A stretch of 63,261 nucleotides of DNA from Hofstenia miamia (taxonomy: Eukaryota > Xenacoelomorpha > Acoela), in contig SCFE01000059.1 of NCBI GenBank assembly GCA_004352715.1, positions 647,801 through 711,061 of the forward strand, in the 5' to 3' direction. The translations under genes were made by a program, and so were the position numbers. This document shows positions 46,819-59,573 of the stretch, in pieces. A model generated the notes under the pieces. It had not been told where the DNA came from and did no database searches. It was given only the letters and a program-made list of their open reading frames with translations. The stretch's first letter is position 1, and each line of letters starts with the position of its first letter.

Positions 46819-47280
46819 CTAATTATTGATATGTCCACCATGTGTTTTAATAATGTCTTGAACACGCTTTGGCATTGAATTCACAAGTGTTTTGCTACAA
46901 TCCTTAATTTGTTCTGAACTAAACCGAATGTCAGTCAGAGCAATTATATGTTTATTTTTGGTGGTACAATCGCATTTATTCAGTTCTTGCTTGACAATAG
47001 TAAACAAATTTTCGATGGGACTTGCATCTGACTTGTTTCCAGGCCATTGCAGTATAGGAATATTGAGTTCATTAAGCTTTGCCTACGACATCTTAGAGTT
47101 GTGACAAGGTGCAAGGTCATGCTGAAAGATTCCAGTATCATGTGGAAACCACTCCATGGCACTGCTGTTTAGAATGAAACAGCACTGTTTAGAATTTATA
47201 ATTCCATGAATTTGCTTAATCTTTCCAAAAACATTTTCACAATTTGGCTGTTTTAGAAATTCTTGCAACAAGTCTCAGCA
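46819..47280 (-). pseudogene. Tc1-like (DD34E) transposase C-terminal half
   Basis: The minus-strand frame reads MLQEFLKQPNCENVFGKIKQ and IHGIINSKQCC, then GIFQHDLAPCHNSKMS, a single in-frame stop, then AKLNELNIPILQWPGNKSDA and SPIENLFTIVKQELN. It ends SMPKRVQDIIKTHGGHINN. The D of FQHD and the E of PIEN are separated by 34 positions counting the stop, as in Tc1 family transposases. The frame is kept throughout apart from that one stop, so this is among the least decayed DNA transposon copies here. The N-terminal half falls at the gap starting at 47336. Confidence 0.85.
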
Positions 47281-47299
47281 ATAAATACATACAAAATTT

Positions 47300-47302
<3 letters not shown>
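47228..47302. repeat. Direct repeat left of the 202-N gap
   Basis: tcacaatttggctgttttag through acaaaatttaacatat recurs at 47538-47605 on the other side of the gap. TA tracts lie next to both copies. Likely the same genomic piece placed twice. Confidence 0.85.
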
Positions 47303-47335
<33 letters not shown>

Positions 47336-47537
47336 NNNNNNNNNNNNNNNNNNNNNNNNNNNNNNNNNNNNNNNNNNNNNNNNNNNNNNNNNNNNNNNNN
47401 NNNNNNNNNNNNNNNNNNNNNNNNNNNNNNNNNNNNNNNNNNNNNNNNNNNNNNNNNNNNNNNNNNNNNNNNNNNNNNNNNNNNNNNNNNNNNNNNNNNN
47501 NNNNNNNNNNNNNNNNNNNNNNNNNNNNNNNNNNNNN
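47336..47537. other. Assembly gap (202 N)
   Basis: Run of N between duplicated edges, next to a TA tract. Confidence 1.
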
Positions 47538-47603
47538 TCACAATTTGGCTGTTTTAGAAATTCTTGCAACAAGTCTCAGCAATAAATACATACAAAATTT
47601 AAC

Positions 47604-47639
<36 letters not shown>

Positions 47640-47642
<3 letters not shown>

Positions 47643-50600
47643 TAAGTTATTGAAAGGTATTGTAAAAATATCTTAGAATTTCTATTGTTTAATGTTAATG
47701 ATTGACGTCTATAATTTATTCAATTCTTCACCTCATGCACTTCGCAAAAGTTGATTGGTTTTCATCAATGACGTTTAATAAAAAATTTATGAAAAAATGT
47801 CTTCGGTCGATTTTACTTAATTGCTGCAGCTGGTATATCGATCATGACAATCAATTGCAGTATAATTCCTCAAGCTAATTGCAGTTTCTGACTAGTACTT
47901 TTGAAACTATGTGGAAATGAATTAATTTTATTGGTCAGTTAAGTTCAGTTAATTATATATTATTCCTTTTAGAATTCCACTACTGTTTTGCATTGTATTT
48001 TGAGAATGACTTAAATTTAATAAAAGGGTTGTCGCAGAAAACTATGTAGTTTTCAGTTTGTTCTAAATGTATTAGTAGATGCTTTGAAAGCAATTTTTTT
48101 TGATGAGCTACAAATAAAAAAGGGGTTAAGCATTTTCTCATTGGTCAAATAGAGGTTTTTGTACATGTTTTCTATTAATTTTTGTTAATGTCTAGAAACG
48201 AGCCGATGCAAATACATATATAGTGTAATAATGTCTTTGATAAAGTTATTAAAGATATATTGTCTTTGACAAGGGTCATTCAAAATATTTATTGACATTT
48301 TTGAAGGGCCAAAAAACGTGAGGGAGTTACACAGGTGGGTTGAGTTTGTTACACCAAATGCTGTGTCGGCTCCCTTGGCTGATTCCCTGTAAATTGAATA
48401 TTTCCCTTATGTTTCCGAAATTCTTTATAGCAATTTGTTTTCAAGATAGCAAAAAATTCCATTTTAAGTTTACCAAGCATGGGACATTTACCAATGGGCT
48501 ATGTAGCTAAATATAGCTATATGTTTTGCAGTTTATATTAGCTTAGTTGGATGCTTACGCTCGGGCAATGAATGTAGGTCTGAATATACGGCCCACCTGA
48601 CCAGACAGCGGATGAATCTATCACTTAAAAGATTAAATACACTTTTAGGTCCCCTGAGTTGATGCCTTCCGGAATCCTTTCTTGTATCAGTTGTTGGCCT
48701 GGTGATTAGGCAGCCTTCTATTGGCATTGATGTAAAGACTTTGAGTGCAAGTGACCTTGTATTTAAGAGTATTCAAATTAGGTTCATTTAGCTAAAATGT
48801 TTGGTGAAGCTAATCTTTGCAGATGATTTGAATACATTTTCTTCATTAAATTGAATGCATCGCACTCCCTCTCTCTTATTATTAAGCACATTAATTATTT
48901 AACTGGAATTTATACTGAAAATGATTTTTAATATTTTGTCAAAGGACGATTGCAACTCCTCTGAGTATCCAGCACTTGCGTTTCATCTCTCAATAGCATT
49001 TAAATATTTTATCACAGTAAATCTTATTGACTTTTCTATCAGTGTAACATAATGGGAAAGTTTTCAAAAAATCATTAAAAAACGTGCATTGAAAATTAAA
49101 GTTGTTAATATATTGTTAACATCTTTAATGTTTTTAAGTAAATCCATAATTCTGCTCAATGTTATTGGGATAAAATGAAATTTATTGGAAGATATAGTCA
49201 CTAACTAATATAAACACTAGAATGTCAATGCTAAAAGAACATGGCCTATTGCATTTTCCCTGAAAGTCGATATTATTGAATGTTCTTATTATATTTTTGT
49301 TACTCGTCTTTTACAGCACACTATAGACATATTTATGCGCACAGTTCTGCCATTTTGGTTTGATGCGTTAAAACATCAAATGCTAAAAATCTGCTATCTC
49401 AAGTATTTTATACATATTAACGAGAAAAATTTCTTTAATATGAAATGTATCTGTTAAGGCACTTAAGCAAAAAACAAATTGAACATGAAGCTATAATCAT
49501 GAATATATCCAAAACGGTTGATACATTCTTTTTCCCTCAATGCTTTTTATTGAGCAAAAGATAAGATACCATTGCAGTTATTTGTCAATGTATATATGAA
49601 AAAATTATTTAAAGATTGTCACAAGTGTTCTCTGAACGGGGCTAAATGTAATTTAATATTGATACAACAGATTTTCTATTTTGACTTCGATTTTTTTTGA
49701 ATTTTTACTAATATGTTTGGCAACAAATGAAATTCTATTCTAAAAATTTAAAATCTATGCTTTTTAAATATAGTATTTCTAAATATAGGATCTTTTTATC
49801 CGAATTAACGTTGTGTAAATACCTTGTGTAAATATATTCTCATCAACTTCATTTTGAATTTTTCGATGTTCTGCACTGTCGTCTAACAATTTACCTACAG
49901 AGCGGAGCTTCCAAGTGTAGCTCAGTGACACAATCAAAATTTTGGTGGACTAGTATTAGTTTTGTTTGATGGTTGTAACAACCTTATTTAATTATTTTAT
50001 TATATTTAGTGACATTTCAGTGTATATTAGTAATTGCTAACTTTTGAGTTACAAAAAGTAAATTTGACAAGACTATATTAAAAAATTAAACTATTCATGT
50101 AAAGTTATGACTATACTCTGAAAACTATTATTAGCAGTGTGCCAAAGATCTATCTGAAAATGATATTTGATTGTATAATAACCGGCTGTAAAAACTAAAA
50201 ATCTCAAATTCAGAAAAATATTTTCTACGGAAATTCCAATAGAGACATATATGAATAAATTAGCCTAAGAAAAATGTAATTTATTCATCCAATTTTACAG
50301 TCCGAAATGCTTAAGGATTACTACTTTTTTAGTACTGGGTGATGCGCGATCTCTGGTGATCTAAAACTGATTGAAGCCTACTAAATAATTGTGTACATTC
50401 GGAAAATTGAATATGAAGTTCGATGGCCAAATCAGTGGTTTTTTGGCGAGGGGCATCTTATCATGATCAAACAAGTGCCCAAAGTTTTTTGAATAGCCCT
50501 AAAAATGCATTTCATGACCTTAGTTTCTAATTTTTTTAATATTTTGAAAAACGGACAGGACATTCCAGCATGTGCCTTATACGTACGCAACTGTTCCAAA

Positions 50601-52721
50601 CAATTCAAGATCCTAATCCACTTTCCTTCTTTCATTCACATCTTTTATTGAGAGGTTGAATTCAATTTCTTTGAAATTTTTTAAGTATTATTTATTAAAC
50701 CGGTTTTTCTTTAAATTGCCAATACAAAAAGAGTGAGATTTCGAACTAAATATAATTTCAGTATATTATTACATCATTTGATTATTATGCATCGCTATCG
50801 CTGCTATAATATTTAATTAAGTGGTAAAGCGAATTTGAATCAACCAAATTGGAGCAATATAACAATGCATGCATCACTGACAAAGTACGTACATGCAATT
50901 TAAAATCTGATTTATGTGATTGTCACAAATGCCATTAGTGTTTAACTGACTTGTCGAAATTCATTCGCTTCAACTGCTGATTATTGATTGACACTTATTC
51001 AGTCTGAAGGAAACGTTTACAATTAACAAATCATGTTAACAAATATTTACAAAATCCTCGGCTGCCTTCTTAACAGTGTTTATAATCTTTAATCATTGCC
51101 GCTCATTACTAAACTGCTATAAAACTAAAGTTTGTACCGGCTATGAAATAACTATTTATTTGATTTCTTGCCCTAATGTTTCGATGATTGTTTCATACTT
51201 AGTGTAGTATCAAATTTGAATAATTAGTAAACCTTGCTTAATTGGCCACACATCGCAATATAGTTTTCCTATGTAAATAGGGCCTACTCCAGTAAGTACC
51301 ATTAAAAATTTTAAAAAATCTTTAAATACAAAAATCTAAGTTCAGTTTTTAATGCTTGTGAACTTGCTCAAAACAATCAGAATATGAATTCAGTTAAATA
51401 ATGAAAAATTTAAATTATACATGTATGTATTCCTTGGAATATATTCTTCATAAACACAGTCTTGAGTTAATCTCTAGGTATTCTGGAAAATACATCTTTC
51501 CATGGTTGAAAGGGTAAAATCAGTGTAAGACCGATCATTTGCATATCTGTAGGAATCACACTCAGCAAATGTTCAAGCCGTGAAATTTCAAATTCCCTTA
51601 AGAGATTTGAAGCCTATTAATTTCCTGTTTTTGTCATTCAAAGTTCTTCATTGTCGAAAGAATTGCTTTGAAATTTAAATATTTCGGCGACATTACTAAA
51701 CCAATATTACTATTCTTACTTCGTAGAGCACAAACAAAGATGTGTTTTCAAACAGCAGATGAATGAAAATTAGATTGCAATTTTATCCATGCTTGTTTAG
51801 AAAAGTATATGAATCAAGAGGTATAAGTAAGTTAACATTCATTATGTTGGGGTTATATTAGAGCTGCAATCGGTGTTCATACCCAGGTCACCAAATAATC
51901 CAAGGATTTTATTCAAGTATATTTGTTTGTTACTTCAATTTATTAAAAGGACAAAAACACACGTGGTCATCGTGTTATAATCTTTATCCGATTGCATTTC
52001 TAATCTAATATCAAGTAGATATAAATAGCAACTGCTAATGAAAGTTGTTTTGCATTAACTTTAGACGTTAAACGCAGGATTCTTGTTCAGAGATTTTTTC
52101 TGGACCATGTTTATCCCATTCCCCAGAGTAATGTTTTTGTACCACTCTATCTCATCCCATTGTCCCAAATTTCATTGTGTTGTCTCATGCGTCTGCTTGA
52201 ATATTATACATCACTAAACATGTACCTTGAAATCATTCTAATTCTTGTTTGAGGTAAATCATTGCTTAGCTCTCTAATCATGGCAAGTTAGTTGTGCAAT
52301 TTTTAATATATATTCTCATAGGAAACTTTTCTTAAGGGATTGCTATCAACTTTCTAGTTGTTCAGGTAAGCATTACATTTCCCTAAAGAAATAATTTTAG
52401 AGAAGTATATATTGATATTCCTATTTGATTTTTTATAAATTTCGTAGAAATGAATAGGTAAAAGCTTTGCAGTTTATCAGTTTATTGCTAAAACAAAAAC
52501 CATGACATTACAATTTTGTTGCAAGAAAGGACCATATATATTGAATGAGGATAAACATAAAACTTTAAACTGTATTTTTCTATGTTTTTTAGGATATACA
52601 CTGTATAATATAAATATGAAATGAAAATCAATTTAAATTTATCTAATTTTATAAACGTATGTCATACAAATTGCTAATAATCTACAACAGTGGCTTTGCG
52701 CACCAAAAAATATGTGGGGCA
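47640..52721. other. Intronic, no gene seen
   Basis: About 5 kb of AT-rich intron sequence. A weak candidate hAT MITE lies at about 51860-52155 (tagagctgcaatcgg on the left, accactcta on the right). A 64-codon minus-strand frame at 48533-48727 has unusually balanced composition (CLITRPTTDTRKDSGRHQLR) but no recognised domain. Confidence 0.45.
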
Positions 52722-53490
52722 AATTTTATTTACCCTACCTTGATAAAAATTTTATAATTTTGAAATCCGACAACAGTATTAAGGATACAAGAAAAGGTAA
52801 ATATTGGTTACCAACTGACATTTAAATACATTTTCTATGTTAGTGTGCACAATATTTTTACCTAAATTAATCTAATTTACAGGTGCAAGCCAAAGAAATC
52901 ATTCAAAATTTCTGACGCTTCCACATAGCAAGACCCCCACCCCCACCTCAACTTCAATAAATATGGTTGCCTGTAAAGCGTAACTATGTCAAATGAGGTC
53001 ATACATTTCAGTTCGTCTTGACAATAAATTGTGGAAATTTTGAAATATTTACATACGTGTTTGTCCCATTTATAAAGAGACTGGTAAACTTTAAGGTTCC
53101 ATTCCGCCTTCATATAATGTGTTTATGTAATAACTTACTAATATTTATTCGTTGCTATATATGAGAAATTTATTTCTTCAGCTGTTGTAAACATGACGTA
53201 TTACTAGCCATTTGTTAACATGTTTAGCTTCTTCTGCATTTATTATTCTTATGCAAAATGTTTTCGCCATTTATTATTTGAGATAAGTCAATATGCTACA
53301 TAATTTCGAAATGGAATATTTTGGTAAAATAGCTTAAGATCAACAAAATATTATTAGGGATTGATTACAATATGTAAAGGGAACCTTTGCTCGATTTAAT
53401 TCGATTTAAATCAAAACAAAAAATCTTATTTTTATTTAAAGAATTTAATTTTCCCGAAATTCCTTTATCAAATTTAAAGAATTATATTGT
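52722..53490. repeat. 769-bp tandem duplication, copy 1
   Basis: Starts aattttatttaccctacctt and ends at aattatattgt, where the next copy begins. By eye identical to copy 2, including a 78-codon minus-strand frame present in both (52877-53113 and 53646-53882). Confidence 0.9.
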
Positions 53491-54259
53491 AATTTTATTT
53501 ACCCTACCTTGATAAAAATTTTATAATTTTGAAATCCGACAACAGTATTAAGGATACAAGAAAAGGTAAATATTGGTTACCAACTGACATTTAAATACAT
53601 TTTCTATGTTAGTGTGCACAATATTTTTACCTAAATTAATCTAATTTACAGGTGCAAGCCAAAGAAATCATTCAAAATTTCTGACGCTTCCACATAGCAA
53701 GACCCCCACCCCCACCTCAACTTCAATAAATATGGTTGCCTGTAAAGCGTAACTATGTCAAATGAGGTCATACATTTCAGTTCGTCTTGACAATAAATTG
53801 TGGAAATTTTGAAATATTTACATACGTGTTTGTCCCATTTATAAAGAGACTGGTAAACTTTAAGGTTCCATTCCGCCTTCATATAATGTGTTTATGTAAT
53901 AACTTACTAATATTTATTCGTTGCTATATATGAGAAATTTATTTCTTCAGCTGTTGTAAACATGACGTATTACTAGCCATTTGTTAACATGTTTAGCTTC
54001 TTCTGCATTTATTATTCTTATGCAAAATGTTTTCGCCATTTATTATTTGAGATAAGTCAATATGCTACATAATTTCGAAATGGAATATTTTGGTAAAATA
54101 GCTTAAGATCAACAAAATATTATTAGGGATTGATTACAATATGTAAAGGGAACCTTTGCTCGATTTAATTCGATTTAAATCAAAACAAAAAATCTTATTT
54201 TTATTTAAAGAATTTAATTTTCCCGAAATTCCTTTATCAAATTTAAAGAATTATATTGT
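53491..54259. repeat. 769-bp tandem duplication, copy 2
   Basis: Second head-to-tail copy; ends at attatattgt followed by atgtcgacg. No gap separates the copies, unlike most other duplications in the window. Confidence 0.9.
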
Positions 54260-54289
54260 ATGTCGACGTTTCAATTTAAGTGATCTACC

Positions 54290-55600
54290 TTAAAGGAACT
54301 ACAAACTTTTAAAAGAAAGTTAGACGTTAATAAAACTTCAGGTTCACCTGATTTACCCTACGTTGTAATTCATATAATTGTTGAACTAATATCATATTCC
54401 ATTAATCAATGTATGGTTAAAAAATGAACTTCAAGAGATAATAAAAAATCCACCATAACACCTTTGCATAAACATGGTGATCCCTTACTCCAAAAAAAAA
54501 TCAGGCAAAGCTTAATAATTAATTAAAAAATTATTACATTTGGAAATTAGCTCTCATCTAAGAGTATTTTAATATCTAAATGATATGGATTCCGCGCTGA
54601 AGTACAAGTGATGCAATATTTTCAATTAATGAAAAAATATCCTCAAATATATCTAAAAATAACTTTAGTAGCATAGCCCTCTTTAAATAAAGCATAGCCT
54701 TTAATTTCAAAATGTTGGCCATTACAACTAAATAATTATGGATGTCAACAAAATTTAATCAATTTACTTATGGGTTTTTATGCAGTAGAAAATAAATTCG
54801 TAATGAAAAATATATAAATGTTAGTATATTACAATTATTAAAGAGTTTCTCAACCTACAGGGCAAATATTATTAACAATAGTTGTAAAAGATATTGTTAA
54901 ACACGTAATTTTTAGGGAAATATATCAACTTGCTGATGATACTTACCCCATATATACTGACAATGATGCATTCAGGGCCACTAAAAATTTAAATAGTCAT
55001 TGAAAATCTTCCTAGCTATTCCACGTCCAATCAATTAAAAATTAAACATTGTAGAAACGGAATTCATTGTTTTCTCTCCGAATTCCGTCAAAAGAAATAA
55101 ACAAAATTAATTGTTAACAATGTACTGATAAAACAAAGTAATTCTGTTACATATTTAGGAGTTGGAATGGACAAAGTTATAAAAATTTTCGCGCTATATC
55201 AAGTACAATTTATGCACCTTGAATTTCATTTAGATATAAAAATGGCAAAAAATCAATATTTCTATATCAAGGTTTTTAAAATTGAACTCAAAATAAAATC
55301 AAATTATTTGCAGTAATATTTCTTACCTAGTTTTCATTGAATAACCAATAGTATTTGGAATTACCTTGAAAATTAGATGGAGAATCGAAAAGAAATCCTA
55401 AATATTGGAAAAATATTAAAAGTACATTTTTAACATGACAAATTCCTATCATGTTAAACACATTTTTACCCGGACACACATTTGTCGGCAAACACAAGAC
55501 AATATATTATTTTTTGCTATTATTAAACAATTTAAAAAATTTTCAAAATTTTGAATGAAATTCACATTCATTTTTCAACATTGTATTAGTTTAATTTACA
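54290..55600 (+). pseudogene. Decayed LINE reverse transcriptase (just upstream of exon 3)
   Basis: The + strand carries scattered RT landmarks in order: DVNKTSGSPDLPYVVI (the K-(A/S)-x-GPDxIP step), then TITPLHKHGDPLL (V-x-P-(I/L)-x-K-x-GD), YGFRA, and LADDTYPIYTDND at about 54926-54965 (the catalytic (Y/F)ADDT). Near 55150-55170 comes a YLGVGMDK step. Many stops and frameshifts show it is old. It ends shortly before the polypyrimidine region of the exon 3 acceptor. Confidence 0.65.
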
Positions 55601-55798
55601 TATGACAAAGTGCTCATAATGTTGAAAGAAACGCGGCCCGTACCTGCCGATATCCTATGATAATTATGCGCGCCATCCCAAAATTTACTAACACAAAGGA
55701 AGGTGTATTATTATTATCGATTATAAATTTGGTTTGTAGTTAAAAATTTTGTATTATGTTATTTTTTACTCTTGCATCATATAAATACATTTGTTTAG

Positions 55799-56018
55799 GT
55801 CAAGTACATTAGTAGATTATGAACTCCATCAATCAGTACGCTACAGCCAAGGGTCGTTCAGTGGAAATGTTGTAGGTGACATGATATCATTCACAAGAGC
55901 CAGCAATTTCACTCCCATTAAAGTTCAATTTGTTGAAATCACGAAATCTGATAAGTTTTTCTTAACTGGAGTAGACTGGCAAGGAATTATGGGCCTCGGA
56001 TATTCTACTTTAGCACCT
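55799..56018 (+). CDS. BACE: BACE-like protease, exon 3 (substrate-cleft region)
   Basis: This 220-nt exon runs from an acceptor (ttgtttag, ending 55798) to a donor (CCT|GTAAGC). It begins with the third base of a split lysine codon and then reads SSTLVDYELHQSVRYSQGSF. Later it contains VEITKSDKFFLTGVDWQGIM and GLGYSTLAP. The order SST...(Y)-(T/S)-Q-G-x-(W/F)-x-G, then ITxSDKFF-x-G-x-x-W-x-GI-x-GL-x-Y, is characteristic of BACE proteases rather than cathepsin D or pepsin. The exon ends in phase 0 after LAP. Exon 4 is not found before the window ends, so intron 3 exceeds 7.2 kb. A decayed LINE occupies the last 1.5 kb of the intron just upstream, ending close to the acceptor. Confidence 0.9.
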
Positions 56019-56052
56019 GTAAGCAACCATTAAAATACTATAATCTATATAC

Positions 56053-56057
<5 letters not shown>

Positions 56058-56087
<30 letters not shown>
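56058..56087. repeat. (TA)n microsatellite just after exon 3
   Basis: TA tract about 40 bases into intron 3. Confidence 0.9.
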
Positions 56088-56092
<5 letters not shown>

Positions 56093-56168
56093 ATTATTAT
56101 TCACATACAGGTATATAAAATTTAAACTACCCGTGAAGTTTGGATTCTAATTGTTTTCATAAACAATT

Positions 56169-56390
56169 NNNNNNNNNNNNNNNNNNNNNNNNNNNNNNNN
56201 NNNNNNNNNNNNNNNNNNNNNNNNNNNNNNNNNNNNNNNNNNNNNNNNNNNNNNNNNNNNNNNNNNNNNNNNNNNNNNNNNNNNNNNNNNNNNNNNNNNN
56301 NNNNNNNNNNNNNNNNNNNNNNNNNNNNNNNNNNNNNNNNNNNNNNNNNNNNNNNNNNNNNNNNNNNNNNNNNNNNNNNNNNNNNNNNNN
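56169..56390. other. Assembly gap (222 N)
   Basis: Run of N followed by a short TA tract, inside intron 3. Confidence 1.
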
Positions 56391-56899
56391 TATATATATA
56401 TCGTATTTTTTTATAAAATAGTCAATTTGGAGATAAGACGAATAATTTCCACTCAATGAGCATTCGCAAGCTTATTGCAAAACCACACACATCATTAAAA
56501 TGCAAATTAGAAATACTCAATATTATTAAGGAATTCATTAAATGAGTTATAACAAATATATATTTCTCAAATGACTATAAAAACAATGCAAACAACGACG
56601 CTCAGTAATTATAGTAGCATTGTCAGGCTAGTGCTGATCCGTGAACAAAGTAAGAAAACAGCCGAGCCAAGCAAACCTTTTTAAACGCAATGAACTAAAA
56701 AAACGGTTGATTCAATTGAATTAGATAAAGTAGCTTATCTTGAAAAATTTACTGATAGTTCATCAACTAATAATTGCTTTAAGCTTTTATGATCTCTGTG
56801 AAAGTAAATATTACCATCTTCAATAATCTATAATGATATTATTGTTAACACTAACTCTGATAAATAAAGACTGCAATATCTTTCCTAATTCTCAGTTCA

Positions 56900-58480
56900 A
56901 TACTATTGAAATTCCTTATCAATTTCTGGACAATCTAATGATAATCTTCCTGCAGAATTTCTTAAATCATTTACCAACCATCTTTCACCACATGTATTCA
57001 GCTATTTAAAGCATATAGTTTTAAATTGTCAATAACCTTGTTTACAGAAAATTGTTCAAATTCTTCCAATTCACAAAGCTTGTTCAATCAAATGCATTAA
57101 GTAATTATAGACCAACTCGTTTATTACCAAAATTATCTCTAGTTTTTGAAAAGATACTGTTTAAGAAACTATAGCCGATTATTTCTGCAACATTTTCATA
57201 CTTTCAATATGATTTATTAAGAAATAAATTTACTGTAAAGCAGCTTTTGAAATTTATGGATTTAATTTACATATATTTTGATAAGAATGAAGACTAATTT
57301 ATTTTGTTCTTCGATTTTACAAATTGTCTCATTGCATATTTATATCTAAGCGTATGTCATTCACTTTGGAGGTGACCTATTAAGGCTTGTACACTAAAAA
57401 TTAATATAATCATTACCAATATGTTCAAATAAGTAGGATTAAAACTTCATGTTTTTCAGTATCTATTCGAGTTCCCCAAAAGATTTGTTCTAGGGTCTTT
57501 GCTATTTCTTGTTTTCATTAATGACCTCCCAACATGCTGCCAAAATGAATTGCTTTCTATATAAAAAAATATTGTAGATTACAAAAAATTATCACATAGG
57601 GTTTTTGGTAACCAAATGATTTTAAACATCAATTCAATCTCTCAACCATTCCTAAACATGATGGCATACAACTTGATTTTTGGCTATCTTCAATCAATGT
57701 TTTTGAAGATCTTGGCACTCACCTCTTCTGAAATTTGAACTAGTCTGTACACATTGTTTCTAAACTTAAATTATGTTATGGTATCCTCTAATTTTGAAAA
57801 GATTTATACCTTATAATGTAGCAATTAATTTTAAAATAACATTGGTTACATTATTAATTAGATCAACTTTAGCGGATGCTTCAAACGTTTGGTTGCCTAG
57901 GAACGTAAACTTATTAAATTTAGAAACCTTCCAAAAAAATTTCATACAAAATGGATCGTAAACAATGATAACTATATGAATAGACTTTTAAAAATGCATG
58001 TTCTTCCTTATCCTTCTGCTTGGAATACTTAGACTTGTGACTTTTTAACAAATTTTTAATTGGCAAGTACAATTTATATCTATCTTCATCTGTTTCATTT
58101 TATTTTCCTAGTCTCAAATAACTACGTTCATCAAAGCACTTAGTGTTTAAGAATATGCCCGAAAAAATTTCTTTATTCTAAACTATTTTTACGGATTGTT
58201 CCCTAGGCAATTATAAGAATTTTTCATTAAAAGGAAATATATTTGATAAGTCAAATTCAGTTAAACAATCTCTACAAGAATTATATTGGAATTTTTTTCA
58301 ATTATTACAAACTTAAAAACAGTTGCCCACACATTATTTGAATGTCGTTGTTCCTCGTGTATTAAATTGTCATAACAGTTTTCATAATGCCCTATTTTTA
58401 TGTTATTTATACATTATTTTGTTGTTTCTTTGCCTGTAATTTACAAGAAAAAGACAATAAATATATAAATATATAAATAA
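56900..58480 (+). pseudogene. Decayed LINE reverse transcriptase with 3' tail (intron 3)
   Basis: RT landmarks on the + strand: RPTRLLPKLSLVFEKILFKK at about 57110 (the NYRPISLLP-x-x-S-x-x-E-(K/R) step), FQYDLLRNKFTVKQLLKFMD (the YGFR-x-x-x-ST step), LFFDFTN (the D of the first catalytic motif region), and FVLGSLLFLVFINDLP at about 57483-57530 (the PQGS-x-LGPLLF-x-x-(Y/F)INDLP step). Later, VWLPRNVNLLNLETFQKNF and MNRLLKMHVLPYPSAW match the post-RT tail. It ends with an A/T-rich tail (about 58455-58480). Frameshifts are frequent. It is distinct from the copy at 54290, since both contain overlapping RT parts. Confidence 0.75.
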
Positions 58481-59448
58481 AATAGTATAGAAATGTGTGT
58501 ATTGCGATCGGTAGTGAATTATTAATATTGAAATGTGACGTAACACCGAAGGTTTCTAAAACTTTGATAATTCCAGAATTTGAGTAGCATTTAAATTGAA
58601 TTTATCTTCAAAAATTAGAAATGTGTGAGATTTGTTCTAAAATTTAATTGTGATCCGCGTTTTTGAGATCCTTGGTAATGCATATAGTCTAAAGGCTTAA
58701 ATTATGGAAAACGCCGTTTTCTGTATTTGCAATATATATATTTATTTAATAAATCTCCAATTTCTGATGGGATTTTGGCTTTACATCTTTTAAGTGAGAA
58801 ATTGACGATTTTTTTAATTCTTGATAGATAAAAATCCTGACAGCTTTGGTGATAAGTATAAGGACTACCGACGGACCCGGATCATGAAGGCCGCTTGTTT
58901 CCTGGGTTGAAAAAAGTGTTCATGCCGGTTGTTGACCGCGTACGAGCATAAAAAAATCAAATTTGGGTCTCAATTTTTACCGAATCTAGCAGCATTTTTA
59001 ATATAATTGCATGGATATTGACAGTTTGTTTTGCACCTTGTATTCTATAGAAGTTCTATTTGCTTATTTCTTCGTTTGTGTTTTTGGTAATATACTGATA
59101 ATTGGGCTAAGAGTATGGAGGTCGACTTTCGGTCCAAGCTAAACCAAATAAGGGTTCCTTAGCCTAGCAAATTCATAACGGCAAGCTTGAATAGATATTT
59201 CTAATAGTTTTTTCCAATTAAGAGAATGTAATTTTTTGGAATTTTAATGTTTTGTAGTCTTAGTTATATACTTTTGGGCAGTCAATCTTTCCACACGTTA
59301 TTTTATAGGCTTAGTAAATGCTGTATAGGTAGTATATTTTATTTGGGAATCTTCCAACCACAAAGTATTTCTTATTGCTCTCAAAGTTATCATTGGTATC
59401 TAAGAGTTCAATCCATCCATTATTTGATGTCTTCAATCATGACTAACT

Positions 59449-59480
<32 letters not shown>

Positions 59481-59539
59481 NNNNNNNNNNNNNNNNNNNN
59501 NNNNNNNNNNNNNNNNNNNNNNNNNNNNNNNNNNNNNNN

Positions 59540-59573
<34 letters not shown>

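Larger units (their letters stand above)
46284..55798 (+). other. Intron 2 of the BACE-like gene (9.5 kb from exon 2 copy B)
   Basis: The intron runs from GTAAGG at 46284 to TGTTTAG at 55798, phase 2. If copy A is spliced to exon 3, the intron begins at 44340 and is 11.5 kb. It contains a DD34E Tc1 relic on the minus strand, a gap with duplicated edges, a 769-bp tandem duplication (52722-54259), and a decayed LINE reverse transcriptase just before exon 3. Confidence 0.75.

Noticed and set aside
47237-47585. Open frames of about 88-113 codons on both strands
   Set aside because: Made of the 202-N gap and TA repeats (Tyr-Ile runs).
52877-53882. 78-codon minus-strand frame occurring twice as a conserved small gene
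   Set aside because: It is repeated only because the whole 769-bp segment is duplicated; no domain is recognisable.
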